Source: Bolinopsis microptera (taxonomy: Eukaryota; Ctenophora; Tentaculata; Lobata; Bolinopsidae). From it: a DNA stretch of 64,000 bases. A program made the position numbers and the translations under genes. Numbering within the stretch: the stretch's first letter is position 1; each line of letters starts with the position of its first letter. The DNA lies in assembly GCF_026151205.1 (NCBI RefSeq), contig NC_087077.1:12002983-12066982 (forward strand), read 5' to 3'. The notes under the pieces were generated by a model. That model saw only the letters and a program-made list of their open reading frames with translations, ran no database searches and had not been told where the DNA came from. Shown in pieces: positions 1-37,084 of the stretch.

Positions 1-363
1 ATTTTAATATTAGTTAGCATTGGTTTTAGTTTTGTGTATTACAATTTTATATTTCATAATTATTTGGTTATTGTTCATGGTTATAGTTAAAAGTATGTTA
101 TCGGTAGGTTTCAATGGTAATTAATTATTAAAAACAGAATAATTGTTTCACCAAATGTTTTTCTAACTTACCCACTTTACTGTCGTTTACAGATCAAGAA
201 TTCTATTAATGCTTTTCATGCAAACAAGATAAAACAAATTCTTTATGTCGTGCATCCTGGGTTTGGACAAGATATGCCCGCTTAAGATACTTCCATCGCG
301 TTACATATATATTATTTTAATGAAAGTTATCCCATATTAACCCTTAATATCTCAAACTACAGG
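1..363. other. Upstream region of the MCCC2-like gene
   Basis: This AT-rich stretch precedes the first coding exon of the carboxyltransferase gene. It should hold the promoter and 5' UTR, but I see no clear TATA box, repeat or other element. The ATG used for the gene is at 364. Confidence 0.4.
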
Positions 364-25415
<25,052 letters not shown>

Positions 25416-26140
25416 CGCGGCCCCGATTTGTATTAAATTATTATTGAAACGAATGTTTAACCTTGATTTTATGTGTTTTTAATTATCAAACCATGATTTG
25501 TAACTCAAATGCATGAAGATTTGGGTATAATTTTCAAATGTTTAACTTTTATAGAAGTTTAAGGTAAAATCTATCTCAACATATAACTAACTATAACCTT
25601 GTATAATCTTTGTCAGATTTCAGTCAAGACTTGTCTCGCATTTTATTGTGCATGAACACAGATTTGAATATTTAATTTGTGCTATTTACTTTTATAGTGA
25701 CTTATAAGTCACTTTCAACGAAGATACATCATAAAAGGTGTTTATTTTTACATGTTAATCATGATGTTTACAGATAATCCAATTGATAATGGGATAGTAT
25801 TTATCATTCGTATGAAAGAATTTCGTTTCATTGCTCAAGAGCTGTTAAAAATCCAAATAAAAATGAAATGGCAAGAAAATGTAATTAATGAATTCTATAA
25901 ACGAGCATCTGGCATCTTCACCGATCGTGGTTTCTGAATAATCTCACAGATTGTATAAACAGTAAAAACTGTCAACAACATCACACTCTTTAGGAATGAG
26001 CACTCATCGAACTGTAAGTTAATCATAATGTCTCTTAGATAACAATTAAGAAAAATTCTATAAACTCAGAAAGTTTTAGATAACAAATAAAAAGTCCTGA
26101 TTCACACTTGGAGAAGCATCTTTTTCATCCTCGGATTGGT
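25416..26140. other. Intergenic region between the convergent carboxyltransferase and small minus-strand genes
   Basis: It should hold the 3' UTRs of both genes. AATAAA-like sequences occur at several points. No other gene is seen. Confidence 0.45.
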
Positions 26141-26575
26141 TTATATCTGCCTCCTCGGATACTTCATGTTGAGGTCCGGGTAGGGTGGTGCTAGTTTAAC
26201 CTCAGGTTCTCCCTCACCCCCAGCTTCTAATCCCTCCAACTTCTCAAACATCTCCTCAACCTCATTTTCTTTCTGTTTCACAATCAAATCAAACTCAGGT
26301 GTCATAGCGAAGTCTGCGTTATCCTTTACTTTGTACCTGTGGGGCAGAAAGGGTTCAGTATCCATTTCTTTGTTGTATTCCCTCCACAGTTCCTCGTATT
26401 CTCTTTCAGTTCCAACCCTGACCATCTTCAACATCAGTGATCTGAAACCTTTGCTTGACTCCATATGCTGCTGTCTACGGGCGCTGGGTGCCAAGGATCC
26501 AGCAACAGCAGATACTAAAGTCGTGATAGCTCCCAAAGTGGCTGCTACGTAATGGGTGATAGGAAGAAGGGTCAT
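26141..26575 (-). CDS. Small predicted membrane-anchored protein of unknown function
   Basis: The 144-residue frame begins at an ATG (26573-26575). It opens with a hydrophobic segment (ITHYVAATLGAITTLVSAVA, about residues 6-26) that could be a signal anchor. A basic patch follows, then a charged region with EREYEELWREYNKEMD and an acidic, glutamate-rich helix (KENEVEEMFEKLEGLEAGGE), ending PYPDLNMKYPRRQI. Composition and codon use look like a real protein, and no repeat explains it. The frame also stays open for about 17 codons upstream without an ATG, so an upstream exon is possible. I do not recognise a family. It is convergent with the carboxyltransferase gene. Confidence 0.6.
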   Translation of the reverse strand: MTLLPITHYVAATLGAITTLVSAVAGSLAPSARRQQHMESSKGFRSLMLKMVRVGTEREYEELWREYNKEMDTEPFLPHRYKVKDNADFAMTPEFDLIVKQKENEVEEMFEKLEGLEAGGEGEPEVKLAPPYPDLNMKYPRRQI

Positions 26576-27160
26576 GAGAGGGTCGTCATCGCAGAGACCG
26601 CAATCAAAGATAGACTCATAATGTTATGTGAGCTGTCCCATTATTGTGCCACTTTGGAGTGAGAATCAGCTTTAGCTTTTGTCATGTTTACGAATGATAA
26701 CCAGTTTTTGGAGATACCCATGATTGTACACACCCTAGGGTTAACCAGTATATTAAAATGTTCGTTGGATTAGTGGAATGTAAGTGATTGGAAAACAAAT
26801 GTGTATGAAATCGCATTCACGAGCCTATTAGACAAAGGCTTATATTATTATTATATATCAGACAAAGAAAACTGTGTACAGTTTGAATTACAAGAGCCTC
26901 TTTTCTATTCCTGATCACTCTTCTCGGTATCTATTCGGTATATTCCTCAGTGGAACTGGAAGACTGTAATCGTGACATGGCATGGCTACAATTTTCAGAA
27001 GATCGAGAAGTCTATCATCGATCTTGAGCTTGAACAACTAACACTAACACTAACAGTAACAGTTGGCGACCACTTATCCAGATCCTTACACTCATACAGT
27101 TACATTGTCGGACTCCTGATTCTATTTAATTGGAAATTGATCGGGCGTTAGACTTAGAGA
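26576..27160. other. Upstream region of the small gene, no gene seen
   Basis: AT-rich intergenic sequence with an AACACTAAC-type short repeat at about 27038-27062. I see nothing further to annotate. Confidence 0.4.
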
Positions 27161-27164
27161 GCTT

Positions 27165-27896
27165 AAGAGCCATCTACTTAGGACGTCCGACAAATAGGGA
27201 GGGGGTGGTTTTGGAATTTCAGACAAATCTGGACACTGACACCGACAGGGGTTGGGGGGTTTCTGAAAATCTGGACGTCCGGAAATTTGGGCAGAATTAA
27301 CGAAAAAGTCCCATTTATTTATTTATTTCGACTCTTTGACACTAATTACTTTGTAATAATAATATATATAAGTTTAAATCCCTTTATTTTGAACGAGAAG
27401 TCGATTCCCAGAGCAGCTCATGAGACCCGAGACACAACTCGCATATTCTCCTACTGCCTTTTATACTTCATGTTGCCAGCCAGTCTGGCGACAATCCGGA
27501 CGTCCGGGGGAGGGAGGGTGTTTTTTTTTAATTCTGACACACCGTACCCGGACAGGGGAGGGGGGTGACCAGGGACAAAAGGATTATTTTGGCCAAAAAT
27601 CACGATACCGCGAATTTTAACCGACTATACATTAAATTATACATAAAATTTGTCGCAAATAATGGGGAAAATCGCGATTCCGTACATGCCGCGATTTCCT
27701 TGTAGGTCGATAACCTACCAGGACGCGCGCCGAGTTGGACTCGTCGACGGTCCAATATATGGAACAGATATTTTACCATTTACGAGTGTCGCCCGTTAAC
27801 GATTTCCTTTTGTCCCTGGGGCGGGGTGACGTATGAAAATCTGCAATTTTGGCGGACGTCCTTACTCTTAGTTTTAGTACTACTAGATGGCCCTTA
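27165..27896. mobile_element. Degenerate fold-back element
   Basis: The ends match in inverted orientation: AAGAGCCATCTA then GGACGTCCG at the left, and GGACGTCC then TAGATGGCCCTT at the right. Inside are GGACAGGGG repeats, a CGCGATT-rich block related to the 12-15 kb element, and a copy (27700-27790) of a module that also occurs at 28493 and 55838. Confidence 0.45.
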
Positions 27897-27907
27897 ATAT
27901 TAAAACT

Positions 27908-28844
27908 AAGTAGTGCACCATCGACAGTGAGCCGCGCATTGCATGCCGACTGTAGGATGGTTTTTTAGCGCTAATTTCGGCCAGCACAAAATTCTTGAAA
28001 CACATGCTTATTGAGTAACTTTCCCTTGATCCAATTTTAACAAAAATTGGTAAGCTTACTCATAGACTTACAAGGAAAGTGTCCGAAAAATTTAAAGCAT
28101 ATCCAACCATTAGACATTTTGTTACAGCTAAAAACAGCGTATTTTGCCCCATTTTCATCACTTTATCAACTCCGATATCCACCAAATTTTTCGGACAGTT
28201 GTGAAAGCCCTATTGGAAGGTCGTCACCAATTTTCAGAATGATCTCATTCATATCATATCAAGGAACCGAAGATATATCAGAATAGTACGACAAAAATCA
28301 ACGAATTTGGTCAAATTACGCGACTTTTAGTTTTACAGCTACTTTTGCTCCAAAAGCCACGCACCATCAAACATCAAATATGGATTATGGCTCCTATCCT
28401 GGGCAAAACTCACTGATCTTTCTAAAAGAGTATGAAAAATTTGGTACTGTGAAAATTCTCACAGTCTCTTGATCATTGATTGACGATGTTTGTAGGTTTA
28501 CAACCTACCAGGACGCGCGCCGAGTTGGACTCGTCGACGGTCCAATATATGGAACAGATATTTTACGAGTATCACCCGTTAAGACGATGTCAACCCATCG
28601 AGATCGTTGCTCTGCGAATTGATTGACGATGTCAATCCGTCGAGATCGTTGCTCGACGATCGATGCGAAGCAAGAATGCTAGTTTGCGCGGCGCGTCGAA
28701 GCGGCGAAGTCCTCCAACTCTGCGAAGCAAGAATGCTAGTTCGCGCGGCGCGTCGAAGCGTCAAAGTCCTCTAAACAGTTTTTAGAAAACAATGGTACAA
28801 ACATTTTAAAAATCCGAACAAGTTTATTTTATCGTGCACCCCCT
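27908..28844 (+). mobile_element. 594-bp-type TIR element, copy 1, carrying a nested insertion
   Basis: The left end (AAGTAGTGCACCATCGAC) and right end (ATCGTGCACCCCCT) match copy 2 at 58538-59131 in sequence and order. Copy 1 is interrupted at about 28470-28776 by about 300 bp from other families. The flanking target duplication is not exact here, so this is the older copy. Confidence 0.78.
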
Positions 28845-29405
28845 ATAATAAAACATGCACGCATTAACTGATTTGAGAAGCAGTAACAAGCATGACACCT
28901 TGAATTGGAGGACTTCGCCGCGCCGCGCGAATTAGCATTCTTGCTTCGCAAACTAGCATTTTTGCTTCGCATCGTCGATCAACACTTTGAACAGGGCTAC
29001 TGAGTTTGCCTTGAGTCTTGGTTACTTTAACGGATTACGCTTAAAACATAAAATCTGGACAGGGGGCTAAAATAAAAGGCAAACTTTTTTATTTAGGCTT
29101 CTAACATTTTCAAATATTTTTTCGGTTTTCAAAGTCTGCACCTATGGCTATAATACTAATAGGGCCCCCGACAGTTGAAACCAACTTCAATCGTTGTATT
29201 TTCGGACGCTGATTCCGAATCACCCCCATGACATAGGGTTAAAATGCTCCCCTAACGAGATATTGGCGAAAAACTTGGAGGACTTCGCCGCTTTGACGCG
29301 CCGCGCGAACTAGCATTCTTGCTTCGCATCGTCGTCGTCATCGTCGTCGATCGTTGCTCTGCTTCGCAGAGCAACGATCTCGACGGATTGACATCGTCAA
29401 TCAAG
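28575..29405. mobile_element. GC-rich fold-back sequence with repeated GCGAAGCAAGAATGCTAG
   Basis: Blocks with GACGATGTCAA, TCGAGATCGTTGCTC, GCGAAGCAAGAATGCTAG and GCGCGGCGCGTCGAAGC at 28575-28770 recur in inverted orientation at 28907-28985 and 29275-29405. The right block contains a perfect hairpin around GCTCTGCTTCGCAGAGC. The base composition contrasts sharply with the AT-rich surroundings. No coding capacity is visible. Confidence 0.72.
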
Positions 29406-30245
29406 CGAAAAACTGTCTCGATCACTTGATATGACCGTATAAGGAAGTTAATAGTCTAATTTCTCGTTAGGGTTAGGGTTTCAGTGTATGCTTTTGTTAA
29501 AAATTGGGTTAGAGTTAGGGTTCGGATCAGATTAGAGGGCTAGGATTTCGAAAAGTCGTTCAGAACCAGCTAGAGACTGAGAACGGGTTGAAAAAGTCAC
29601 GTGACAGTTGGTTGAGTGTACTTGTAGAGTGATTAATCATCATCCGGTTTCACCTCGTAATGCGATCTCGCAAGGTAAGCCTCCCCTTCGTAGTACGAGC
29701 TCGGAAGCGGGAGCTCTGCCTTCAGACTCAGAGCTAGGTACGTATGGAGAATGACTCGGACCAAACACTTTTGTGTTTTGATGACTTTCTGAGTCAAAAT
29801 TGTTCAAAGTTTTTCTGAAAACTATTTTAGTTTATTATATGTTTTATGCTACATGCTACCCTGATTATTATGAGCCGAAAATTTTTTTTCGGTTTTCTGA
29901 AGTCCGTACCTGTAACATTCGAAAGGCTGTGGTGTGTGGGTGTGATCGGTTTCATAATCATATACTTATACTTATAGAAAACGTTATATTTGGGGGGGGG
30001 GGGGGGGGGGGGGGGTGACATGTCCGCCAATGTCCGCCTATGTCCTGTCCTTTTTGGATTCTATGAGATCACAAGCGGACATGTTTTTGGGCAGGGGTGT
30101 AGGAAGCGTAGCGGGGGGGCAGGGGGCCATCCCCCCATGAAATCTGGGCAAGGGGCCAAAAAGGGCCAATTTTTTAATTTAGGTTTGTAAGAACATTTTT
30201 AAGTCAAATATTTATAAGTCAAACATTTTTAAGTCAAAAATTTTA
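29406..30245. repeat. Repeat remnants with a long poly-G tract
   Basis: One monomer of the 244-bp repeat family lies at about 29790-29990, followed by a run of more than 20 G at about 29992-30015. The next stretch, with CTGTCCTTTTTGGATTCTAT, recurs in direct orientation near 33305. Proline- or glycine-rich frames here come from the G run. Confidence 0.65.
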
Positions 30246-31040
30246 GAAGTCAAAATTTTTCAAAGTTTTTCTGGAAACTACTTTTGTTCATGTTTCATCT
30301 TGATTCACGATGTCATGTCAATCCTTCTCATCTCGCCGATCTGTGGTTGCGAGAAGCATTATTGGATGCGCGCAAGTTTCATGCTACCCTAATCATTCTG
30401 AGCCGAAAATATTTTTTCGGTTTTCGAAGTTCGATATACGATTTTGGAATCTAGGGTTCCCCTTTGTAATGAGATCTCGGAAGGCAGGCCTCCCCGGCCC
30501 TTCGCAATACGAGCTCGGAAGCGGGAGCTCTGCTTTCAGAGGTACGTATCAAGAATGACTCGGACCGAAAATTTTCTAAGTCACAATTTTCAATTTTTCA
30601 AAGTTTTTCTGGAAACTACTTTTGTTCATGTTTCATGCTACCCTGATCATTCTGAGCCGAAGATATTTTTTTCGGTTTTCGAAGTTCGATATACGATTTT
30701 GGACTCTAGGGTTCCCCTTTGTAATGCGATCTCGGAAGGCAGGCCTCCCCTTCGCAATACGAGCTCGGAAGCGAGAGCTCTGCTTTCAGAGGTACGTATC
30801 AAGAATGACTCGGACCGAAAATTTCTAAGTCACAATTTTTCAAAGTTTTTTTGGAAACTACTTTTGTTCATGTTTCATGCTAGTGCTACCCTGATCATTC
30901 TGAGCCGAAAATATTTTTTTCGGTTTTCGAAGTCCGCACCTACATTCGGAAGGTTGTACTTGTGGATGTGATACTGATCGGTTTCATATTGATATACAGT
31001 ATACTAATTTTACTTATAGATAAACGTGATATTTGGCCCC
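30246..31040 (+). repeat. Tandem array of an approximately 244-bp interspersed-repeat monomer
   Basis: The motif AAGTTTTTCTGGAAACTAC recurs at about 30262, 30601 and 30845. Each is followed by TTTCATGCTACCCTGATCAT, GAGCCGAAAATATTTTTTCG and GAGATCTCGGAAGGCAGGCC-like blocks. The last monomer ends in a different terminal block that leads into GTGATATTTGGCC. The same terminal block occurs near 14600, 29980 and, inverted, 12945. The arrangement is that of a repeat family with a variable-copy internal array. Confidence 0.8.
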
Positions 31041-31981
31041 GCTCCTTATACTAAATCACTCTCCCAAATTTTAAGAAAATTCTTGTGAAAAGGCCCTTTG
31101 GGTATGAAATTGATCTCCATCGGTGTATTTTTGGACGCTGATTCCGAATCACCCCCCATGACGTAGGGTAAAAATGCCGGCCCCGCTCCTACTAAATCGC
31201 TCGCCTGTAGAATGAAACGTGGAAAAAAGTGGTTTTCATAAAAACTTTGAAATAAGGCAGGCCTCCCGGCCTTTGTAACACGAGCTCGGATTCGGAATCG
31301 GGAGCTCTCGATACGAAAGGTACGTATCGAGAATGGCTCGGACCGACAATTTTCTATCAGAGTGAAATTGTGTGGAATTTGAATTAAAATATTGTCAAAC
31401 CGGAATCAACCGTAAGAATTTAGAAACCCCCTCCCCCTCGGCTGTTTACGTAATACGTGAACGATCCCTTACAAAGGGGAACCCTCGTGTCCAAAATCGT
31501 ATATCGAATAGTAGGTGCGGACTTCGAAAAAATATTTGACTTACAAAATCTTCGGTCAGAGTTTTTTTTCCCTAAATTTTTAGAAAACTTAATAAAAAAT
31601 GTTGCCCTTTTTGGCCCCTATACCCCTGACTTGATCCTGAACTTCGCAAATTATTCCCTATTCTACTAGCTTAGCTAGCTATGTGCTTGTTCATTCGTCA
31701 CGCCTCTCTGGCTCAACTGACTGATACGGGATATCAAGGTCACGTGACTACATACTGGACTCTAGACAGTGACTCAGCTATAGACGGTGATTATCACTGT
31801 TTCAGAGTCCACACTGACACAGTGGCTGCTTGCCAACATGAACAGCCCTTCCAAGCGCAGAACCGCTCCATGAGTTTTTACATCACGTGATATGTAGCGC
31901 ATGTATTTCTAGTTCTTGTACCCAAGTAAAACAGTCCTTGACATCTCACTTCGCACCTCAAAATACCTTTAAAACAGGATC

Positions 31982-33179
31982 GGGGGGGGGGGGGGGGCCA
32001 ATGGCATAAAAATTAAAATGGCATAAAATGGCATAAAATGGAGACTTTTTCTATGGAGAAAATGGAAAAACCCATGAGTAATTCTCCATTTTCTCCATTT
32101 TATGCCATGAATTTTGTCTTCGAAATTTCATCTTTAACACCATTTAACACCTAAATTGGACATCCTAACATGTTTATTTACGGTTACTAGGGGCGTAACA
32201 AGCTTATGAAAGCTCATAGTAGGCTACTAGATGCTTATACTAGGTTAGTAGAGGCACACTTCAGGCAAACTCATAATTACTCAGCCTATAGTGTAAAGTT
32301 ATTTCTACAGGCTACAGCAGGAGTGAGTAATAGGGGAGAGTAATAGGCACTGAGAAGTGAGACATACATCCTCGACAGTCGAAACAAGCTCGCACTACAA
32401 AGGGGAGGCCTGCCTTCCGAGATCGCATTACCAGGGGGAAGTCCTCGAGGGGTAGGTGCAGACTTCGATAAACCGAAAAATATTTTCGGGTTATAATGAA
32501 GAGGGTAGCATGAAACGTGGAGAAAAGTGGTTTTTAGAAAAACTTTGAAAAATTTTGACTTAGAAAATTTTCGGCCCGAGTCATTCTCGATACGTACCTC
32601 TCGTATCGAGAGCTCCCGATTCCGAGCTCGTGTTGCAAAGGGGAGGCCTCTGAGATCGCATTACCAGGGGGAAGCCTCGAGTCCAAAATTGTGTACCGAG
32701 GGGTAATTTTCTAAGTCAACATTTTAAAAAGTTTTTCTGAAAACCGCTTTTATCCACGTTTCATGCTACTCTGTTCATTATTTACCGAAAAAATTTTTCG
32801 GTTTTTCGAAGTCCACACCTTCCCCTCGATACACAATTTTGGACTCGAAGTAATGCGATCTCGGAAGGCAGGCCTCCCCTTTGCAACACGCGCTCGGAAT
32901 CGGGAGGTACGTATCGAAAATGACTCGGACCGAACATTTTCTAAGTCAACATTTTTCAAAGTTCTTCTGAAAACCACTTTTCTCCATGTTTCATGATACT
33001 CTGTTCATTATTGGCCGAAAATATCTTTTTTTTTAAATAATTTTTCTCGAAATTCTAAATTTTTCAGGTTTTCAATGGCATAAAATGGCATAAAATGGAG
33101 ACTATTTCTATGGAGAAAATGAAAAAACCTATGAGTAATTCTCCATTTTCTCCATTTATGCCATTGGCCCCCCCCCCCC
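31982..33179. mobile_element. 1.2-kb TIR element with an exact 8-bp target-site duplication
   Basis: The ends are inverted: a run of 16 G then CCAATGGCATAAA at the left, and TTTATGCCATTGG then 12 C at the right. The arms continue for over 100 bp with ATGGAGAAAATG and GTAATTCTCCATTTTCTCC. Direct repeats ACAGGATC flank it at 31974-31981 and 33180-33187. Eight-base duplications are typical of hAT, P and Merlin transposons. The interior (about 32390-32990) consists of inverted fragments of the 244-bp repeat family. No transposase is visible. Confidence 0.88.
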
Positions 33180-33365
33180 ACAGGATCTATACTCTAAAGG
33201 GTGAACTACATAAAATGTGACTTTTTTGGAAAAGTATAAAACAAATTTTAACAAAATTCAGCTTATTTTCTTGTCCATTTTTGTCCGCTGATGTCCACTT
33301 TTGTCCTGTCCTTTTTGGATTCTATGAGACAAGCGGACATAGACGGACGTGGCCCCCCAATGTTA

Positions 33366-33501
33366 GGGGTCGTCCACATATTACGTAATCATTTTTACCC
33401 CCTCCGTAATTAGTTTTACACATAGCTATTGTGTCAAAATTACACTAGCGTAATCATTCGGAACCCCCCCTCAGCTGATTACGTAATATGTGAACGACCC
33501 C
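33366..33501. mobile_element. 136-bp Harbinger-like MITE with TTA duplication
   Basis: It begins GGGGTCGTCCACATATTACG and ends with the complement, CGTAATATGTGAACGACCCC, with one difference in the outer 20 bases. TTA flanks both ends (33363-33365 and 33502-33504), the usual target of PIF/Harbinger elements. A degenerate right-end copy is visible at about 31439-31471. Confidence 0.88.
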
Positions 33502-33834
33502 TTATTAAAATTCCAACCACTATTTGGTTAATACGCCATCTATGCTACTATTGATTTATTAAACCACCCTGGATGGACAGTTCACTGTCATTTATATGTA
33601 ACGTCCTCTTTAGTCTCATCGTATTTGTCGTACCATATTCGTTTGTCCAGTTACTTCGGCCATGTGTTTAGTGCGTTTTCCAGATCAATTCCTGCAGGAA
33701 ACACTATACTGCATTCCACTACATATTTCTCTTGGCATCGCAATGTGCATTCCAACGCTTTCAATATTATATCATCGATAGCGCGCGCACAGGGTCTACA
33801 TCTACAATTGCTTAAAACTGCACGGCTGTTCTAG

Positions 33835-34095
33835 CGTGGATTCTAATCCGATAGGATTACGCCATTCCTGGTTGGACGACGTTCGCTGTCCTAGGGCGAT
33901 CCGATCGCATTTCAGATCGTCGTCCGATCGCTCCTGATCGCTAGGCGCTCGGATTTTATTTTTGAGAGGCGATAGGATAAAAAAATCCGAGAGCCTAGCT
34001 CTAGGATTTTACGTTTCCGAGAGGTGTGCTCTCGGATTTATCATTTCCGGGAGATAAAATGCGTGTTGCGCGTTTCCGAACTCAAATAAAATTCC
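33835..34095. repeat. Left arm of motif-rich inverted sequence flanking the 5S gene and satellite
   Basis: This stretch is dense in CTCGGATTT, TCCGAGAG and CGATAGGAT in alternating orientation. It starts at CACGGCTGTTCTAG. The same motifs, with GAACAGCCGTG at the far end, occur inverted at 37085-37440. Confidence 0.65.
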
Positions 34096-34204
34096 ATCGA
34101 GATCGAAAACATGAAAAAAAAATTTAAAATATTAACTTTTAGTATGTTTTCATTCTTCCGTAAAATTAATGAGAAAATATAGAGAAGCAAAATTCATCAT
34201 CATT

Positions 34205-34321
34205 GGATACGGCCATACTCGGTTGAATACACCCCATCTCGTTCGATCTGGAAGTTAAGCAACTGCAGGCCGGGTTAGTACTTGGATGGGTGACCGCCTG
34301 GGAATTCCCGGTGCCGTATCC
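34205..34321 (+). rRNA. 5S ribosomal RNA gene
   Basis: The 117-nt sequence has perfectly pairing ends (GGATACGGC with GCCGTATCC). It also shows the conserved 5S internal control region: CCCATCTCGTTCGATCTGGA, AAGTTAAGCA, GGTTAGTACTTGGATGGGTG and ACCGCCTGGGAAT. A TTTT pol III terminator follows directly at 34322. It is a single copy here rather than part of a tandem 5S array, and it sits between repeat arms, so it may be a dispersed gene or a relic. The intact helix I argues for a recent functional origin. Confidence 0.9.
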
Positions 34322-34579
34322 TTTTGTTATATTTCCGAAGAATTGTTTTACTGAACAGAAGAAATTGTGAATGGCTTTTTCAGAATTGCAGTGGTTATTA
34401 AGAATAGCATTTTATCCTTAGCAATATAGTCTATGTTCAAACGCAAGGAAATGTTTCCAAATGTCAGAATAACATGGCTTAGAATAGCTACAAAGTTTTG
34501 TCTGAAAGGGCTTTGGTGTTTCATTCTAAGATCTATCTGAAACATTCTTATCTGCTCAAAATTGATTAGAATATATTCT

Positions 34580-36890
34580 TAAGTTAACTTGAAGAGTACT
34601 ACAAGGTATCCTGAAGTTAACTTGAAGGGTACTACAAGGTATCCTAGAGTTAACTCAAAAATTACTACAAGTTATCCTGAAGTTAACTTGAAGAGTACTA
34701 CAAGGTATCCTGAAGTTAACTTGAAGGGTACTATAAGGTATCCTGAAGTTAACTTGAAGAGTACTACAAGGTATCCTGAAGTTAACTTGAAGAGTACTAC
34801 AAAGTATCCTGGATTTAACTCAAAAAGTACTACAAGGTTATATCCTGAAGTTAACTTGAAGAGTACTACAAGGTATCCTGAACTTAACTTGAAGAGTACT
34901 ACAAGGTAACCTGAAGGTGACTTGAAGAGTACTACAAGGTAACCTGAAGGTGACTTGAAGAGTACTACAAGGTATCCTGAAGTTAACTTGAAGAGTACTA
35001 CAAGGTATCCTGAACTTAACTTGAAGAGTACTACAAGGTAACCTGAAGGTGACTTGAAGAGTACTACAAGGTATCCTGAACTTAACCTGAAGAGTACTAC
35101 AAGGTATCCTGAACTTAACTGAAGAGTACTACAAGGTATCCTGAACTTAACCTGAAGAGTACTACAAGGTATCCTGAACTTAACCTGAAGAGTACTACAA
35201 GGTATCCTGAACTTAACCTGAAGAGTACTACAAGGTATCCTGAACTTAACCTGAAGAGTACTACAAGGTATCCTGAACTTAACCTGAAGAGTACTACAAG
35301 GTATCCTGAACTTAACCTGAAGAGTACTACAAGGTATCCTGAACTTAACCTGAAGAGTACTACAAGGTATCCTGAACTTAACCTGAAGAGTACTACAAGG
35401 TATCCTGAACTTAACCTGAAGAGTACTACAAGGTATCCTGAACTTAACCTGAAGAGTACTACAAGGTATCCTGAACTTAACCTGAAGAGTACTACAAGGT
35501 ATCCTGAACTTAACCTGAAGAGTACTACAAGGTATCCTGAACTTAACCTGAAGAGTACTACAAGGTATCCTGAAGTTAACTTGAAGAGTACTACAAGGTA
35601 TCCTAGATTTAACTTGAAGAGTACTACAAGGTATCCTGAAGTTAACTTGAAGAGTACTACAAGGTATCCTGAACTTAACTTGAAGAGTACTACAAGGTAT
35701 CCTGAAGTTAACTTGAAGAGTACTACAAGGTAACCTGAAGTTAACTTGAAGAGTACTACAAGGTATCCTGAGTTAACTCAAAAGTACTACAAGGTTATCC
35801 TGAAGTTAACTTGAAGAGTACTACAAGGTATCCTGAACTTAACTTGAAGAGTACTACAAGGTATCCTGAACTTAACTTGAAGAGTACTACAAGGTATCCT
35901 GAAGTTAACTTGAAGAGTACTACAAGGTATCCTGAACTTAACTTGAAGAGTACTACAAGGTATCCTGAAGTTAACTTGAAGAGTACTACAAGGTATCCTG
36001 AAGTTAACTTGAAGAGTACTACAAGGTATCCTGAGTTAACCTGAAGAGTACTACAAGGTATATCCTGAAGTTAACTTGAAGGGTACTATAAGGTATCCTG
36101 AACTTAACTTGAAGAGTACTACAAGGTATCCTGAAGTTAACTTGAAGAGTACTACAAGTTATCCTGAAGTTGACTTGAAGAGTACTACAAGGTATCCTGG
36201 AGTTAACTCTTATAGAGAACTACAAGTTATCCTGAAGTTAACTTGAAGAGTACTACAAGGTATTCTGAAGTTAACTCAAAAAGTACTACAAGGTAACCTG
36301 AAGTTAACTTGAAGAGTACTACAAGGTATTCTGAAGTTAACTTGAAGGGTACTATAAGGTATCCTGAAGTTAACTTGAAGAGTACTACAAGGTATCCTGA
36401 ACTTAACTTGAAGAGTACTACAAGGTATCCTGAACTTAACTTGAAGAGTACTACAAGGTATCCTGAAGTTAACTTGAAGAGTACTACAAGGTATCCTGAA
36501 CTTAACTTGAAGAGTACTACAAGGTATCCTGAACTTAACTTGAAGAGTACTACAAGGTATCCTGGAGTTAACTCAAAAAGTACTACAAGGTTATATCCTG
36601 AAGTTAACTTGAAGAGTACTACAAGGTATCCTGAACTTAACTTGAAGAGTACTACAAGGTATCCTGGAGTTAACTCAAAAAGTACTACAAGGTAACCTGA
36701 AGTTAACTTGAAGAGTACTACAAGGTATTCTGAAGTTAACTTGAAGGGTACTATAAGGTATCCTGAAGTTAACTTGAAGAGTACTACAAGGTATCCTGTA
36801 GTTAACTTGAAGAGTACTACAAGGTATCCTGAAGTTAACTTGAAGAGTACTACAAGGTATCCTAGAGTTAACTCTTATAGAGAACTACAA
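34580..36890 (+). repeat. 33-bp satellite, about 70 units
   Basis: The basic unit is GAAGTTAACTTGAAGAGTAC followed by TACAAGGTATCCT. Variants include GAACTTAACCTG, dominant and nearly identical at 35080-35560, and ACTCAAAAAGTAC. Because the unit is 33 bp, long frames reading KSTTRYPEVNL appear on the plus strand. They break wherever a TAA variant or a length change occurs. The homogeneous centre with variable flanks is the usual pattern of unequal exchange. I do not consider it coding. Confidence 0.95.
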
Positions 36891-37084
36891 GTTAGCTTCA
36901 AGTTATCATTTATCTACTTAATTTAACCTAAACAACCTCCATGTTGTTGTAACCTGCAGGCAACCGTGGATCAACTTAAGATAAAGCGATGATATGATCC
37001 TGAAGTTAACTGACAGAAAGCATGAAGTTTCAACCTACAGTTAGATATGCGTCGTCTTCCAATTATATCGGTCCTGATATTTGA

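Noticed and set aside
30444..30971. 175-residue frame with repeated PLCNEISEGRPP-like blocks
   Set aside because: The frame follows the 244-bp repeat monomers and has no recognisable domain.
31681..31890. Small frame beginning MCLFIRHASLAQL
   Set aside because: Composition is plausible for an exon, but there is no family match, no convincing splice partners and dense repeats on both sides.
34589..36926. Long plus-strand frames reading KSTTRYPEVNL repeats
   Set aside because: They arise because the satellite unit is 33 bp. They break at variant units, have no non-repeat domain and no splice context.
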